A stretch of 64,000 nucleotides of DNA from Cacconaster sp045642485 (GTDB taxonomy: Bacteria > Bacteroidota > Bacteroidia > Bacteroidales > UBA932). The translations under genes and the position numbers were made by a program. Below the pieces are notes generated by a model, which searched no databases, was not told the DNA's origin, and worked only from the letters and a program-made list of their open reading frames with translations. Below are positions 18,226 through 27,127 of the stretch, in pieces; position 1 is the stretch's first letter, and each line of letters starts with the position of its first letter. Location of the stretch: the NCBI GenBank assembly GCA_045642485.1, contig JAZUIV010000012.1, positions 4,598 through 68,597 on the forward strand, given 5' to 3'.

Positions 18226-18831
18226 TTATTCCTTTCTTTCAACCACTCCATCCAGGAAACCGAGTCTTATGGCTTCTTCCGGCTTCATCCAGTTGTCCCG
18301 GTCGCAGAGCCGTTCAATCTCTTCGATTGTCTGTCCGCTGTTCTGAGACAGAATTTCATACAGGTCCATCTTCAGGCTCTCCATCTCCTTGAGATGGATC
18401 TGCTGGTCGCGGAAAGTGGAAAAACTCACCCCAGAACTGGGCTGATGAACCATAAAACGGGAATAGGGGAGAGCCTTGCGGTGACCTTTCTCGCCGCTTG
18501 ACGCGATGACCGCAGCCATTGAAGCGGCAATTCCAAGAACAGTGGTGTGGACAGGCGATTTTATGTATCTCATCACCGAAACCAGTTCCAGGCCGGAATA
18601 GCACTCGCCTCCACCTGAATTGATGAACAGATGTATCGGTTCGTTGTTCAATGAATCGAGAAACAGCATCTGTGCAACGATAGTGTCCATCCGGTCGCCA
18701 TTCACGTCACCTCCCAAAAAGATAATTCTGTCCATCATCAGACGTGAGTACACGTCAAGAACAGACATATTGAGTTGACGTTCTTCAACTATGTTCGGAC
18801 AAAAAACGTCCTTAATCGTATTGCTTTCCAT
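18226..18831 (-). CDS. clpP: ClpP-family serine protease subunit (second-copy type)
   Basis: A 201-residue Clp protease core with the catalytic triad intact: Ser104 in GIAASMAA, His129 in MVHQP and Asp179 in CDRDNWM. The oxyanion/substrate loop INSGGG is present (INSPGG in most ClpP; Pro replaced by Gly). The N-terminus (EERQLNMSVLDVYSRLMMDRIIFLG) matches Bacteroidota ClpP, but the body diverges from the usual housekeeping copy. No clpX or clpC is adjacent; instead a kinase/AAA+ fusion lies 18 bp upstream, suggesting that motor as its partner (inference). It could still be the only ClpP of the genome; the window cannot show that. Confidence 0.88.
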   Translation of the reverse strand: MESNTIKDVFCPNIVEERQLNMSVLDVYSRLMMDRIIFLGGDVNGDRMDTIVAQMLFLDSLNNEPIHLFINSGGGECYSGLELVSVMRYIKSPVHTTVLGIAASMAAVIASSGEKGHRKALPYSRFMVHQPSSGVSFSTFRDQQIHLKEMESLKMDLYEILSQNSGQTIEEIERLCDRDNWMKPEEAIRLGFLDGVVERKE

Positions 18832-18849
18832 TACTGAGAATCTATAATT

Positions 18850-20643
18850 TTACCATTCGACAATCTTCCCGCGATCACCTGTATTCCGACGGTTGTTGTC
18901 TTCCATTGTCCTTCTTATTTCATCGTATGCCTTCATTATGTCGGAACGGACAGAAGGGTGCGTGTTTTTGATGGAAGCGTCAAGAATGCTCTCTGAAATC
19001 TTCACTCTGGTGAACATTGCAATCCTTGCGGAGTCATCCACAACGTATGCGATGTCACTCGCAATATATCCTTCCGTCGCCCTGGCCAGAGCTTCGTATT
19101 CGATGCCTTCTTCCACCGGCCTGCCTTTCAGGTGAATTGCAAACATCTCCTTGCGTGCTTCAAAATCAGGAAGGGGAACATAGACCATTTTATCTATTCG
19201 GCCTGTCCGAAGCACTGCCGGGTCGATTTTATCCGGGCGGTTGCTTGTTGCGACTATGAATATTCCCCGTTTTGAGCAATTGTTCATCTGAGACAGGAAT
19301 TCATTCACTTCCGATGATTCGTTATTCCAGGAACGCGAACGGTCGGGCACGAGGGCATCGAACTCATCGAAACATATAACGACAGGGGAGTTCTTCTCTG
19401 CCAGATCGAATAACTGTCGGATTTTCTCCTGACTGCCATGCAAGTAGGTGCTTGCCAAATCAGAAGACTTGATGAGTATGTAGTTGAATCCTGCCTCTTC
19501 TGCGAATTTCTCGGCAAAGAACGTTTTCCCGCATCCCGGAGGCCCGTACAGAAGCAATCCGTTCGGCGGGGTGATTCTGTATTCCTCCGCTATCTCTTTG
19601 TGTTTCAGTACAAATACAACCTGTTTATTCAAGGAGTCCTTCAACTCGCTCATTCCGGCTATATCTTCAAAGCCCCTCCCGGGTCCCTTCTTGATTTGGA
19701 ACGTTCCCCGATTGTGGCTGTTTTCCTGCCCTTGGCTGAATTGAGATGTCGTTTCCGAAGAAGTGCTGCTGTCTTTTTCTTCCGGCAAATGATTTTTGTC
19801 CAGGATGCTGAGAATTTCGTCAATTGACGGGAATCTGTTAATGCTTTTGACGGACAAACCTTTGGTCAGAATGAACTTCGTTTTTTCGGAGGCCTCAAAA
19901 TCAAGCTTCAACGGCGTATTCTTGCGGTAATCGCAAAGTGCCTTGAACCGTTCTTTGTAGGTTCCATCTTCCGGAACGGCTAAATCCCACGGCGCTTTGC
20001 CGGAAAGCATCGTGTACAATACTGCGCAGACGGAAAATACATCTCCCTGCTCATCAAAAATGCCGACCATCGTTTCATTGGAGTGATACAGCAAATCGAG
20101 GTCGTGTGTCTCAAAAGGAACGCTTCCGCCGCATCTCTCGGCAATGTGCCCCAGATCTATGATTTCCGGTTCGCCTCCAGCCGTTTCCGTGAGCATTATG
20201 TTTGATGGATCTATGTCATTGTGACACAGGGCTGGAGAAAGATGATGCAGATAGTGCAGCCCGGACAGCAATCCCTTGAAAACTTTCAGGGCTTCTTCTT
20301 CCGGCAAACGGCCCCGTTGCTGGATTATATCGGCAAGAAGCGGACCTCCGAAATAGTTGGTGACATAATAGCGGCATTCACCCTCTTCGCAGTCATATGT
20401 GCCTTCAGACACATAACTTACTATGTTTCTGTGCTTTATCCTGCTGCAATACCCAATCTCCTTGACAATGTGAGACTCCGGGTCCATCAAGTTGGACGGA
20501 AGACGTTTCAATATGAATAATTTAAGGAAGAACGGGACGTTTTCTTCGTTCTCCACTCTGTACGTTTCCTTATAGTGACTGGACTTGATGAGACTCTGGA
20601 CCCTGTACGGGCCGATGATGTCGTTTGATTTGAGTATTGCCAT
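18850..20643 (-). CDS. Ser/Thr protein kinase domain fused to an AAA+ ATPase
   Basis: A 597-residue soluble protein. Residues 1-285 are a eukaryotic-like protein kinase: ATP-binding Lys41 in FFLKLF, catalytic loop CHNDIDPSNIML (Asp143; HND in place of HRD), Mg2+ site IDLG (Asp163) and a C-lobe with GDVFSVCAVLY. A ~35-residue polar Ser/Gln-rich linker follows. Residues ~320-560 are a classic AAA domain (Cdc48/FtsH-like): GPPGCGKT at 367-374, Walker B VVICFDEFDA at 421-430, sensor ATSNRPD and arginine-finger region RTGRID. The glycine-rich loop of the kinase is poor (LIKSSHYKE). The gene lies between a YbjN-like gene (15 bp) and clpP (18 bp). I infer phospho-regulated unfolding feeding the ClpP. 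Confidence 0.88.
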   Translation of the reverse strand: MAILKSNDIIGPYRVQSLIKSSHYKETYRVENEENVPFFLKLFILKRLPSNLMDPESHIVKEIGYCSRIKHRNIVSYVSEGTYDCEEGECRYYVTNYFGGPLLADIIQQRGRLPEEEALKVFKGLLSGLHYLHHLSPALCHNDIDPSNIMLTETAGGEPEIIDLGHIAERCGGSVPFETHDLDLLYHSNETMVGIFDEQGDVFSVCAVLYTMLSGKAPWDLAVPEDGTYKERFKALCDYRKNTPLKLDFEASEKTKFILTKGLSVKSINRFPSIDEILSILDKNHLPEEKDSSTSSETTSQFSQGQENSHNRGTFQIKKGPGRGFEDIAGMSELKDSLNKQVVFVLKHKEIAEEYRITPPNGLLLYGPPGCGKTFFAEKFAEEAGFNYILIKSSDLASTYLHGSQEKIRQLFDLAEKNSPVVICFDEFDALVPDRSRSWNNESSEVNEFLSQMNNCSKRGIFIVATSNRPDKIDPAVLRTGRIDKMVYVPLPDFEARKEMFAIHLKGRPVEEGIEYEALARATEGYIASDIAYVVDDSARIAMFTRVKISESILDASIKNTHPSVRSDIMKAYDEIRRTMEDNNRRNTGDRGKIVEW

Positions 20644-20658
20644 ATTGCCTACGCTATA

Positions 20659-21036
20659 CTATTCAGCCATTGCACTTGCAAATATTTTGCGTCCTGCTAT
20701 GAGGATATCGCAGCAGCGCTCAAAGAAATCGTCAACTTCGGGCGTTGTGTCAACGAACATTTCAATCGAGAGATGCACTCTGCCGCCTATCAACATAGCC
20801 TTGAGAACCTTTACTTTTGAGGTGACTGTATTGACGGCTTCGAGAACTTTGGCATAATCATCCGTCACTTCGTATATGGTAGGCATTACAATTTTCAGGA
20901 AGAGAGGGTCATCCTTGTCAACTGATACAAACATATTTGCACCTTCATACTTGAAGATGGCATCGCCTTCTTCATCAAGGTTACACCTGAAGCCTTGATT
21001 TCGCAGCCAATTCTGCGCCAATTCTGCTGTAGTCAT
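20659..21036 (-). CDS. YbjN / type III secretion chaperone-like small protein
   Basis: A 125-residue acidic protein without signal peptide. Its alternating alpha/beta pattern (AQNWLRNQGFRCNLDEEGDAIFKYEGANMF, ILIAGRKIF) and length resemble the YbjN/CesT-like chaperone fold; this is a fold-level resemblance, not a firm family assignment. It is the first gene of the operon, with a strong -7 box at 21097-21104, and could be an adaptor or substrate-binding factor for the AAA+ protein encoded 15 bp downstream (inference). Confidence 0.6.
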   Translation of the reverse strand: MTTAELAQNWLRNQGFRCNLDEEGDAIFKYEGANMFVSVDKDDPLFLKIVMPTIYEVTDDYAKVLEAVNTVTSKVKVLKAMLIGGRVHLSIEMFVDTTPEVDDFFERCCDILIAGRKIFASAMAE

Positions 21037-21096
21037 AGTAGTAGTGATATTAAGCGGTTAATAACTGAAGACAGGCAAATAGCCTGCGCATAGTCC

Positions 21097-21104
21097 CAAA
21101 GTTA
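21097..21104 (-). promoter_or_regulatory. -7 promoter box of the YbjN-kinase/AAA-ClpP-ATPase operon
   Basis: The minus strand reads TAACTTTG, an exact TAnnTTTG match, 61 nt upstream of the ATG at 21036. Confidence 0.6.
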
Positions 21105-21198
21105 AGGTTTTTTTCTATATGTCGGTGCCCGATTGCAGCTGTTTCTTTTGCAATAGCGCCGAAAAAGCGGTAAATTGCCCTGTCAAATAGCTTCAAAT

Positions 21199-24100
21199 AT
21201 GAAATTATCCAGATTGATTGCCTGTGCGGCAGCGCTTTTATTATCTTCTCTCACCGTTGTTTCATATGCCAATAAGCCGTTGGACGGCAAAAAGATGTAT
21301 ATGATTGTATCTCCGAACGGCTTCGCCCTTCGCAATGCGTTGACTCCCGGTGAGACACCTCCACAGATACTGGTGGACAAGGACAAATCGGACAAAAACC
21401 AATTCTACAACTTCCATCCTGATGAGGACGGCAGCTGTGTCATCTGGTGCCCTGAAAGCAATAAGGCTTTTGATACCGATGGCAGCAGGACAGGGGGGAT
21501 ATTGCTTGGCAGCTGGAGTTGTGAACCGGGCAACCCCAACCAGCAGTTCGTCCTGACGCCTGCCGGCAAGAACAAGGTGACCATCAGCCACCGGGGGACC
21601 GGCTGCAAGGTCCTGATTGAGGGTGAAGATGCAAAGGGTTCGAAAATCCGTTTCGGGCGGCCCGACGAGGTCCCGACCGTCTGGACAATAGTCCCGGTCA
21701 GGGCCAAACTGCCTGATGCCGTCGGAGACGAGGATTGGGAGAATGAGGCGATTTTCGCAGTGAACAAGTTGCCCGGCCACGTGACTATGGTACCGTATCC
21801 TTCAGTGGCAGCTCTCAAGGCTGACAGGAATTATATGGACAAGCCGTGGATGGATCCGGAATCTTCGGATTACCTCTCCCTGAACGGAATATGGAAATTC
21901 AACTGGGTGAAGCAGCCTTCCGGGCGTCCCTTGAACTTCTACAAGGAGAGATATGACGTCAGCAAGTGGGATGACATCGAGGTCCCTTCCAACTGGGAGA
22001 TGAAGGGCTACGGCACACCAATCTATACCAACGTCACATATCCGTTCTACAGCAATCCGAGCATCATCCGTCCTCTGGAGGGCTGCACTTCGGCGACAGA
22101 ACCCAATCCCGTGGGATCTTACAGGAGGAACTTCGACTTGCCTTCAAGTTGGGCCGGGAAATCGGTGTTCCTCCATTTCGACGGTGTTTACAGCGCTTTC
22201 CACGTCTGGGTCAACGGAAAGGCAGTCGGCTATAGCCAGGGATCCAACAATGACTCCGAATTTGACATCAGCAAATATGTGAGAAAAGGAAAAAATACCG
22301 TGGCGGTCGAGGTTGTCAGATGGAGCGACGGCAGTTTCCTGGAGGACCAGGATATGTTCCGTATGTCCGGAATCCACAGGGATGTGTGGCTGTATGCGGC
22401 TCCAAGGACAAGGATTGCCGACGTGCATCTCTCCTCCGAATTCGAGGGGAATGACTTTTCCTCCGCACTTTTCTGCGCAAAAACGACTGTTGAGGACAAG
22501 GGCTCTTCCGCTTCAGAATATACCGTTCATATCGAACTGATTGACCCTGACGGAAAGGTGGTCTTCAGCAAGGACTCCGACCGGCCTGACGAATTCGTCC
22601 ACAAGGTTGAAAATCCCCGGTTATGGTCCGCCGAGACGCCGCACCTCTACACCGCAATCATCAGTCTGAAGGATGGAAACGGCAATGATTTTCAGGCTGT
22701 CTCGCAGAAATTCGGATTCCGGAAGATAGAAATCGCATCCAACAGGGTGTTCGTGAACGGCCGTCAGATATGGTTCAAGGGCGTCAACCGTCACGAGACC
22801 CATCCTCTTTTCGGAAGGGCTGTCCCCGTCGAGACCACCATCAGGGATATACTGTTGATGAAACAGCACAACATCAATACTGTAAGGACATCCCACTATC
22901 CTGAGAGTCCCAAGGCTTACGCGCTGTTCGACTACTATGGCATCTATGTAATGGACGAGGCCGACGTCGAATGTCACGGCAATCACAGAATCAGCAACAC
23001 CAAATCCTGGAAAGCCGCTTATGCGGATAGGGGAGAAAGGATGGTGCGCAGGGATTTCAACCATCCCAGCGTGATTTTCTGGTCGCTCGGCAACGAGAGC
23101 GGAGCCGGTTGTGCGCTGGTGGCGGAAAGGGATGCCATCAGGGCGCTTGACCCGTCCCGCCCCATCCATTATGAAGGGGACAGCAAGATTGCCGATATCG
23201 ACTCACATATGTATCCGTCTCTGGAGAAGATGGAACAGACCGACAGGGACGGCTCCCAAAAACCTTATTTCCTTTGCGAGTATGCTCACGCGATGGGCAA
23301 TGCTCCAGGGAACATAGGCGAGTATTGGGATTATATCGAGTCATCCGAGAGGATGATAGGCGCCTGTGTTTGGGATTGGGTTGATCAGGGAATCGTCCGT
23401 CCGGGCGGTGCCCCGGACCACTACTTCTATGGTGGGGATTTCGGGGACACACCCAATGATGCGGATTTCTGCTGCAACGGTCTGACCACGCCTGACAGGA
23501 AGGAGACGGCCAAACTCAAGGAAGTCAAGTATGTATATCAGCATATCAAAGTTACTCCGGGGGAGGATAATCACCATATATTTGTCAGGAACGGATATTC
23601 ATTCCTGAACCTTTCCTCTTTCAACGTCGGATGGGCTCTTCTGCGTGACGGCCGTCAGGTCGAGAGCGGCAAGCTCGGATCCTTCGGCGTTGAGCCCGGC
23701 CACAGCGCCCTCATCGGGATACCCTTCAATACTGTAATCACCCGGGATGCCGAGTATATGCTGAACGTCACCTTCTCGCTCAAGGAGGATGCCCTCTGGG
23801 CTGATGCCGGACATATCGTGGCCTCGCGGCAAATCGCTCTCAATGAAGTTGAGCCTCTCCTTGCCGCCTATTCTCCCAAAGCCTCTGCGGGGGATGTCCG
23901 CGTCGATCCGTCCACCGGACTTATGGAGGGGATGAAGATAGCCTGGTTCCGGGCGGTCGGCAATGACAGATATACTGATATGACTCCGTATGCTTCCTTT
24001 CCGGTGCTGGATTCGTTCTCTGAAGAGAATGTCGGCGGGGTGCGCAGGATTGACGTTTCGGGAAGGCTTGCAATAGAAGCGGCCACTGCGGTTGAGATGC

Positions 24101-24645
24101 CGTATCAACTCCATTATGAAATATATGCCGACGGCACTGTGGACGTTGAGGCCTCTTTTGTCAAGACATCTCCCATCATCAGAAGGATGGGACTGCAGTT
24201 CACTCTGCCTGCGGGATTTGAAACCGTCAGGTGGTATGGCCGTGGCCCTCACGAGAACTACATTGACCGCAAGCGCGGTGCCGCTTTGGGAATTTGGGAG
24301 ACAACTGTTGCCGAAATGGGGGAGGAGCACTATGTAAGGTCGCAGAGTCGTGGAAATCGCGAGGACGTCCGCTGGCTTACCCTTTCTGATGACTCCGGCA
24401 ACACTGTCCGGGTGGAGGCGGAGGGACATCTCGCATTCAGCGCGCTTCATTATACCGATGAGGCAATCAGAAGCGTGGAACACGATTTCGAACTTCAGTC
24501 AGTGCGTTTGGATCAGACCGTGCTTTACCTCGATGCCGCCCAGCAGGGACTTGGCAACAGTACTTGCGGACCTGTGCCCCTGCCTAAGTATATGATACCC
24601 GAGAATGAGAAGATTACCTTGAAATTCCGTATTGTCGGAAATTGA
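21199..24645 (+). CDS. Glycoside hydrolase family 2 (beta-galactosidase-like) with N-terminal ricin-type lectin domain
   Basis: The start ATG at 21199 gives a signal peptide (KLSRLIACAAALLLSSL) and 1148 residues. Residues ~27-170 form a ricin-B-like carbohydrate-binding module (QFYNFHPDEDGS, NQQFVLTPAG). A LacZ-type GH2 follows: sugar-binding jelly roll (SLNGIWKFNW, PSNWEM), Ig-like domain, TIM barrel with GVNRHETHP, acid/base Glu633 in LGNESGAG and nucleophile Glu694 in LCEYAHAMGN, then the beta-galactosidase small-chain domain ending in LGNSTCGP. The layout is typical of secreted Bacteroidales beta-galactosidases; the ricin module is an addition. The MATE gene converges 10 bp downstream. 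Confidence 0.9.
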   Translation: MKLSRLIACAAALLLSSLTVVSYANKPLDGKKMYMIVSPNGFALRNALTPGETPPQILVDKDKSDKNQFYNFHPDEDGSCVIWCPESNKAFDTDGSRTGGILLGSWSCEPGNPNQQFVLTPAGKNKVTISHRGTGCKVLIEGEDAKGSKIRFGRPDEVPTVWTIVPVRAKLPDAVGDEDWENEAIFAVNKLPGHVTMVPYPSVAALKADRNYMDKPWMDPESSDYLSLNGIWKFNWVKQPSGRPLNFYKERYDVSKWDDIEVPSNWEMKGYGTPIYTNVTYPFYSNPSIIRPLEGCTSATEPNPVGSYRRNFDLPSSWAGKSVFLHFDGVYSAFHVWVNGKAVGYSQGSNNDSEFDISKYVRKGKNTVAVEVVRWSDGSFLEDQDMFRMSGIHRDVWLYAAPRTRIADVHLSSEFEGNDFSSALFCAKTTVEDKGSSASEYTVHIELIDPDGKVVFSKDSDRPDEFVHKVENPRLWSAETPHLYTAIISLKDGNGNDFQAVSQKFGFRKIEIASNRVFVNGRQIWFKGVNRHETHPLFGRAVPVETTIRDILLMKQHNINTVRTSHYPESPKAYALFDYYGIYVMDEADVECHGNHRISNTKSWKAAYADRGERMVRRDFNHPSVIFWSLGNESGAGCALVAERDAIRALDPSRPIHYEGDSKIADIDSHMYPSLEKMEQTDRDGSQKPYFLCEYAHAMGNAPGNIGEYWDYIESSERMIGACVWDWVDQGIVRPGGAPDHYFYGGDFGDTPNDADFCCNGLTTPDRKETAKLKEVKYVYQHIKVTPGEDNHHIFVRNGYSFLNLSSFNVGWALLRDGRQVESGKLGSFGVEPGHSALIGIPFNTVITRDAEYMLNVTFSLKEDALWADAGHIVASRQIALNEVEPLLAAYSPKASAGDVRVDPSTGLMEGMKIAWFRAVGNDRYTDMTPYASFPVLDSFSEENVGGVRRIDVSGRLAIEAATAVEMPYQLHYEIYADGTVDVEASFVKTSPIIRRMGLQFTLPAGFETVRWYGRGPHENYIDRKRGAALGIWETTVAEMGEEHYVRSQSRGNREDVRWLTLSDDSGNTVRVEAEGHLAFSALHYTDEAIRSVEHDFELQSVRLDQTVLYLDAAQQGLGNSTCGPVPLPKYMIPENEKITLKFRIVGN

Positions 24646-24655
24646 AGGTAGGGCT

Positions 24656-26032
24656 TCATCGTGCGGCGCGGGTCAGAACGTTTTCTTTGAATATTGCTGT
24701 CAGATAGACGGTCCGTACCAGAAGATGGGCGAAGTATGCGGTAAGAAGCAGATTCATAGCATCGGAGGCAAGGACCGTCCCGTCCGATGCAGACGGAATA
24801 CCGGCGAAAAAGATACCCGCCAGGTAGATTCCGAAGAAAGCCACCATTGAGTATATCATCGCATTCCGAACGGCGGCGGTGGCTGTGGCCCCTTCATATA
24901 TGCCGTCCCAGGTGAATGCGGCGCATCCCAGGGGAGGCATTATCACAAGCCACCACAGGAACGGCCCGCAGGCTTGGGCAACTGTTGTGTCCGAGGTCAT
25001 CAGGGAGACAATCCATCCCCCGGAGAATGCATACAGGCCGATGAACAGGAGCGCCACGCCCATACTCCAGAGGAACACCAGGCGGATGGTACGCTTCAGC
25101 CCCGGGGCATTCTTTTCTCCGATAAAACGCCCTGAAAGAGCTTCTCCGCTGTATGCGAAGCCGTCGGTGAAGTAGGAGAACAGCATCAGTATCTTCATCA
25201 GAATCGAGCTTGCGGAGAGAAAGACATCCCCGTAGCGTGCCGCGATGGTGGTGTATCCTATGTAGATGGCTATGAAGCAGACAGAACGTACGAACAGGTC
25301 CCCGTTCATCGAAAGGAGCGGTTTCATCTTGCCGTATTCGGGCCGGCTGATTCTGAAAGGCATTTTCCCGTATTTGAGAGACACTATCAGGGATGCTGTC
25401 AGAAGTCCCGAATATTGGGCGATTACGGTTCCTGCGGCTATTCCGGGGTAGCCCATACCTTCCCATCCTCCGATTCCAAGGGTCAGAATGATGCTTGCCA
25501 CAATGTTCACAACATTTATGATAAGGTCCGTGAGCATAGAACTGAAAGAATCCTGCATTCCGACGAACCACCCCTTGAAGACCATCAGGGAGAGCGTTGC
25601 CGGCGCAGCCCAGATTCTTATGAAGAAATATTGCAGGGCGAGCTCTTTCACTGAAGGGGAGGTCTTCACAACCAGGAATGCCGCTTTGGTGAAGGGCCAT
25701 TGCAGCAGGATGATGATTGCGGCCAGTGCAAATGACAACCCGAGGCTTCTCGTGAAAATGTCAGCGCATTCCTGTCTGTCGCCACGTCCGAAGGCCTGTG
25801 CCGTCAAACCTCCGGTGCTGATGCGCAGAAAGGAGAAATTCCAGTAGAGAAGGTCGAACAGGATGGATCCGATGGCTATTCCGCCTATGAATTCGGCTGT
25901 CCCCATACCGTCCGCCACCAGATGTCCGGCTACAGCAATATCTACCATTCCCACGAGTGGCACGGTGATGTTGGCCAGTATGCTTGGCAGTGCAAGTCTC
26001 AGTATCTCACGGTTTATACTCTCTATCCGCAC
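24656..26032 (-). CDS. MATE-family (DinF-like) multidrug/cation efflux transporter
   Basis: A 458-residue integral membrane protein with about twelve hydrophobic segments in two related halves. The N-terminal block LRLALPSILANITVPLVGMVD with AGHL is the MATE signature, followed by TGGLTAQAFGRGD. The only plausible start is GTG at 26032; there is no in-frame ATG upstream. It would export organic cations or drugs using Na+ or H+. It converges with the GH2 gene, is transcribed alone and shares no obvious function with its neighbours. Confidence 0.9.
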   Translation of the reverse strand: MRIESINREILRLALPSILANITVPLVGMVDIAVAGHLVADGMGTAEFIGGIAIGSILFDLLYWNFSFLRISTGGLTAQAFGRGDRQECADIFTRSLGLSFALAAIIILLQWPFTKAAFLVVKTSPSVKELALQYFFIRIWAAPATLSLMVFKGWFVGMQDSFSSMLTDLIINVVNIVASIILTLGIGGWEGMGYPGIAAGTVIAQYSGLLTASLIVSLKYGKMPFRISRPEYGKMKPLLSMNGDLFVRSVCFIAIYIGYTTIAARYGDVFLSASSILMKILMLFSYFTDGFAYSGEALSGRFIGEKNAPGLKRTIRLVFLWSMGVALLFIGLYAFSGGWIVSLMTSDTTVAQACGPFLWWLVIMPPLGCAAFTWDGIYEGATATAAVRNAMIYSMVAFFGIYLAGIFFAGIPSASDGTVLASDAMNLLLTAYFAHLLVRTVYLTAIFKENVLTRAAR

Positions 26033-26129
26033 GATTGGGGCATTTCCTGTTCGTTCACTTTCCGGCTTCTTCCCGGTTCAGACCGCTAATTTATGGAAAA
26101 ATCCGCGTATGTGGAAGTAAGAATTATGT

Positions 26130-26137
26130 TATATTTG
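26130..26137 (+). promoter_or_regulatory. -7 promoter box for the porin/gate/esterase operon
   Basis: TATATTTG, an exact TAnnTTTG match, 55 nt before the ATG at 26192. Confidence 0.55.
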
Positions 26138-26191
26138 TAGGTTGAACAGTTTATCACGGACAGATATCAGACTGACATAGATTGAGGGAAA

Positions 26192-27127
26192 ATGAAGAGG
26201 TTGTGCCTCATAGTTCTGGCACTCTTTCTGAGTATGAGGAGTTACGCCCAGATGACCGATATCGGGTTGGAGACCAGGATGAGTCTTCACACCACCGGCT
26301 TCAAGGCTGACAGGCTCAGCCTGTTTGCAAAGGGCAATATCAACTCCAAGTGGTCTTACAGTTTTTTTCAGAACCTGAACAGGACCATAGATCCGGCGGA
26401 CGTCCTGAAAGCGACCGACAAACTCTTCATAGGGTATGCCCCCAATGACAGATGGCATTTCCAGATTGGCAAGTCGGCTGTCGCAATCGGCTCCTGGGAG
26501 TTCGATGCGGCTCCGATAGATGTCTATCACTACTCATACCTCATCGATTCCTTTGAGCCATTCCAGTTGAACTTTTCCGGCCAGTACAATTTCAAGAACG
26601 GTAAGGATGCCATTCAGTTTCAGCTCGCAAGAAGTTCTCTTTCCACTTTGGGCCAATACAACAGGCTTGCATACAACCTGATGTGGATGGGGAACCACGG
26701 ACCTTTGCATTTTCTCTGCTCTGCGAATGCCGAGCAGTATGACGGGGGATTCCGATATCTTCTCTGTCTTGGCACCAGACTTACCCTTGGCCGGTTCTCC
26801 GGTTATGTCGATCTGGCGGGCGGACATTGGTCGGATTACGGCGGCAAACTGCTTCATACCACAATGGCCTGTACGAGGCTTGACTGGCGGATACTGCCAA
26901 AGCTTTCGGTTTTTGCCAAGGTTACCCTTGACAGGGACCGGGACATTTACAGAGGCGTCAGATTCGGAGGCGGGGCGGAGTTTTTCCCCCTGAACGGCAG
27001 CGAGGACCTGCGTATCCATATGCGGTTGACCAGGGAAGATTCCACCGTGAACAAAAACACGCTCGCTTCCATAGGCGTCAAATGGAAAATTCATTTCTAC
27101 AGGAAATATGCTGAAAAACAACAGTAA
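26192..27127 (+). CDS. Outer-membrane porin-like beta-barrel (phosphate-selective porin O/P type)
   Basis: A 311-residue protein with a signal peptide (KRLCLIVLALFLSMRSYA) and alternating amphipathic strands with aromatic girdles (WSYSFFQNLNRTID, WHFQIGKSAVAIGSWEFD, GQYNFKNGKDAIQFQLA). The 'grow in parallel to known porins' pattern fits the OprO/OprP-like family of Bacteroidota. The C-terminal strand is followed by a hydrophilic tail rather than the common terminal Phe. The downstream transporter gene starts inside its last 20 bases, indicating translational coupling. Confidence 0.7.
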   Translation: MKRLCLIVLALFLSMRSYAQMTDIGLETRMSLHTTGFKADRLSLFAKGNINSKWSYSFFQNLNRTIDPADVLKATDKLFIGYAPNDRWHFQIGKSAVAIGSWEFDAAPIDVYHYSYLIDSFEPFQLNFSGQYNFKNGKDAIQFQLARSSLSTLGQYNRLAYNLMWMGNHGPLHFLCSANAEQYDGGFRYLLCLGTRLTLGRFSGYVDLAGGHWSDYGGKLLHTTMACTRLDWRILPKLSVFAKVTLDRDRDIYRGVRFGGGAEFFPLNGSEDLRIHMRLTREDSTVNKNTLASIGVKWKIHFYRKYAEKQQ

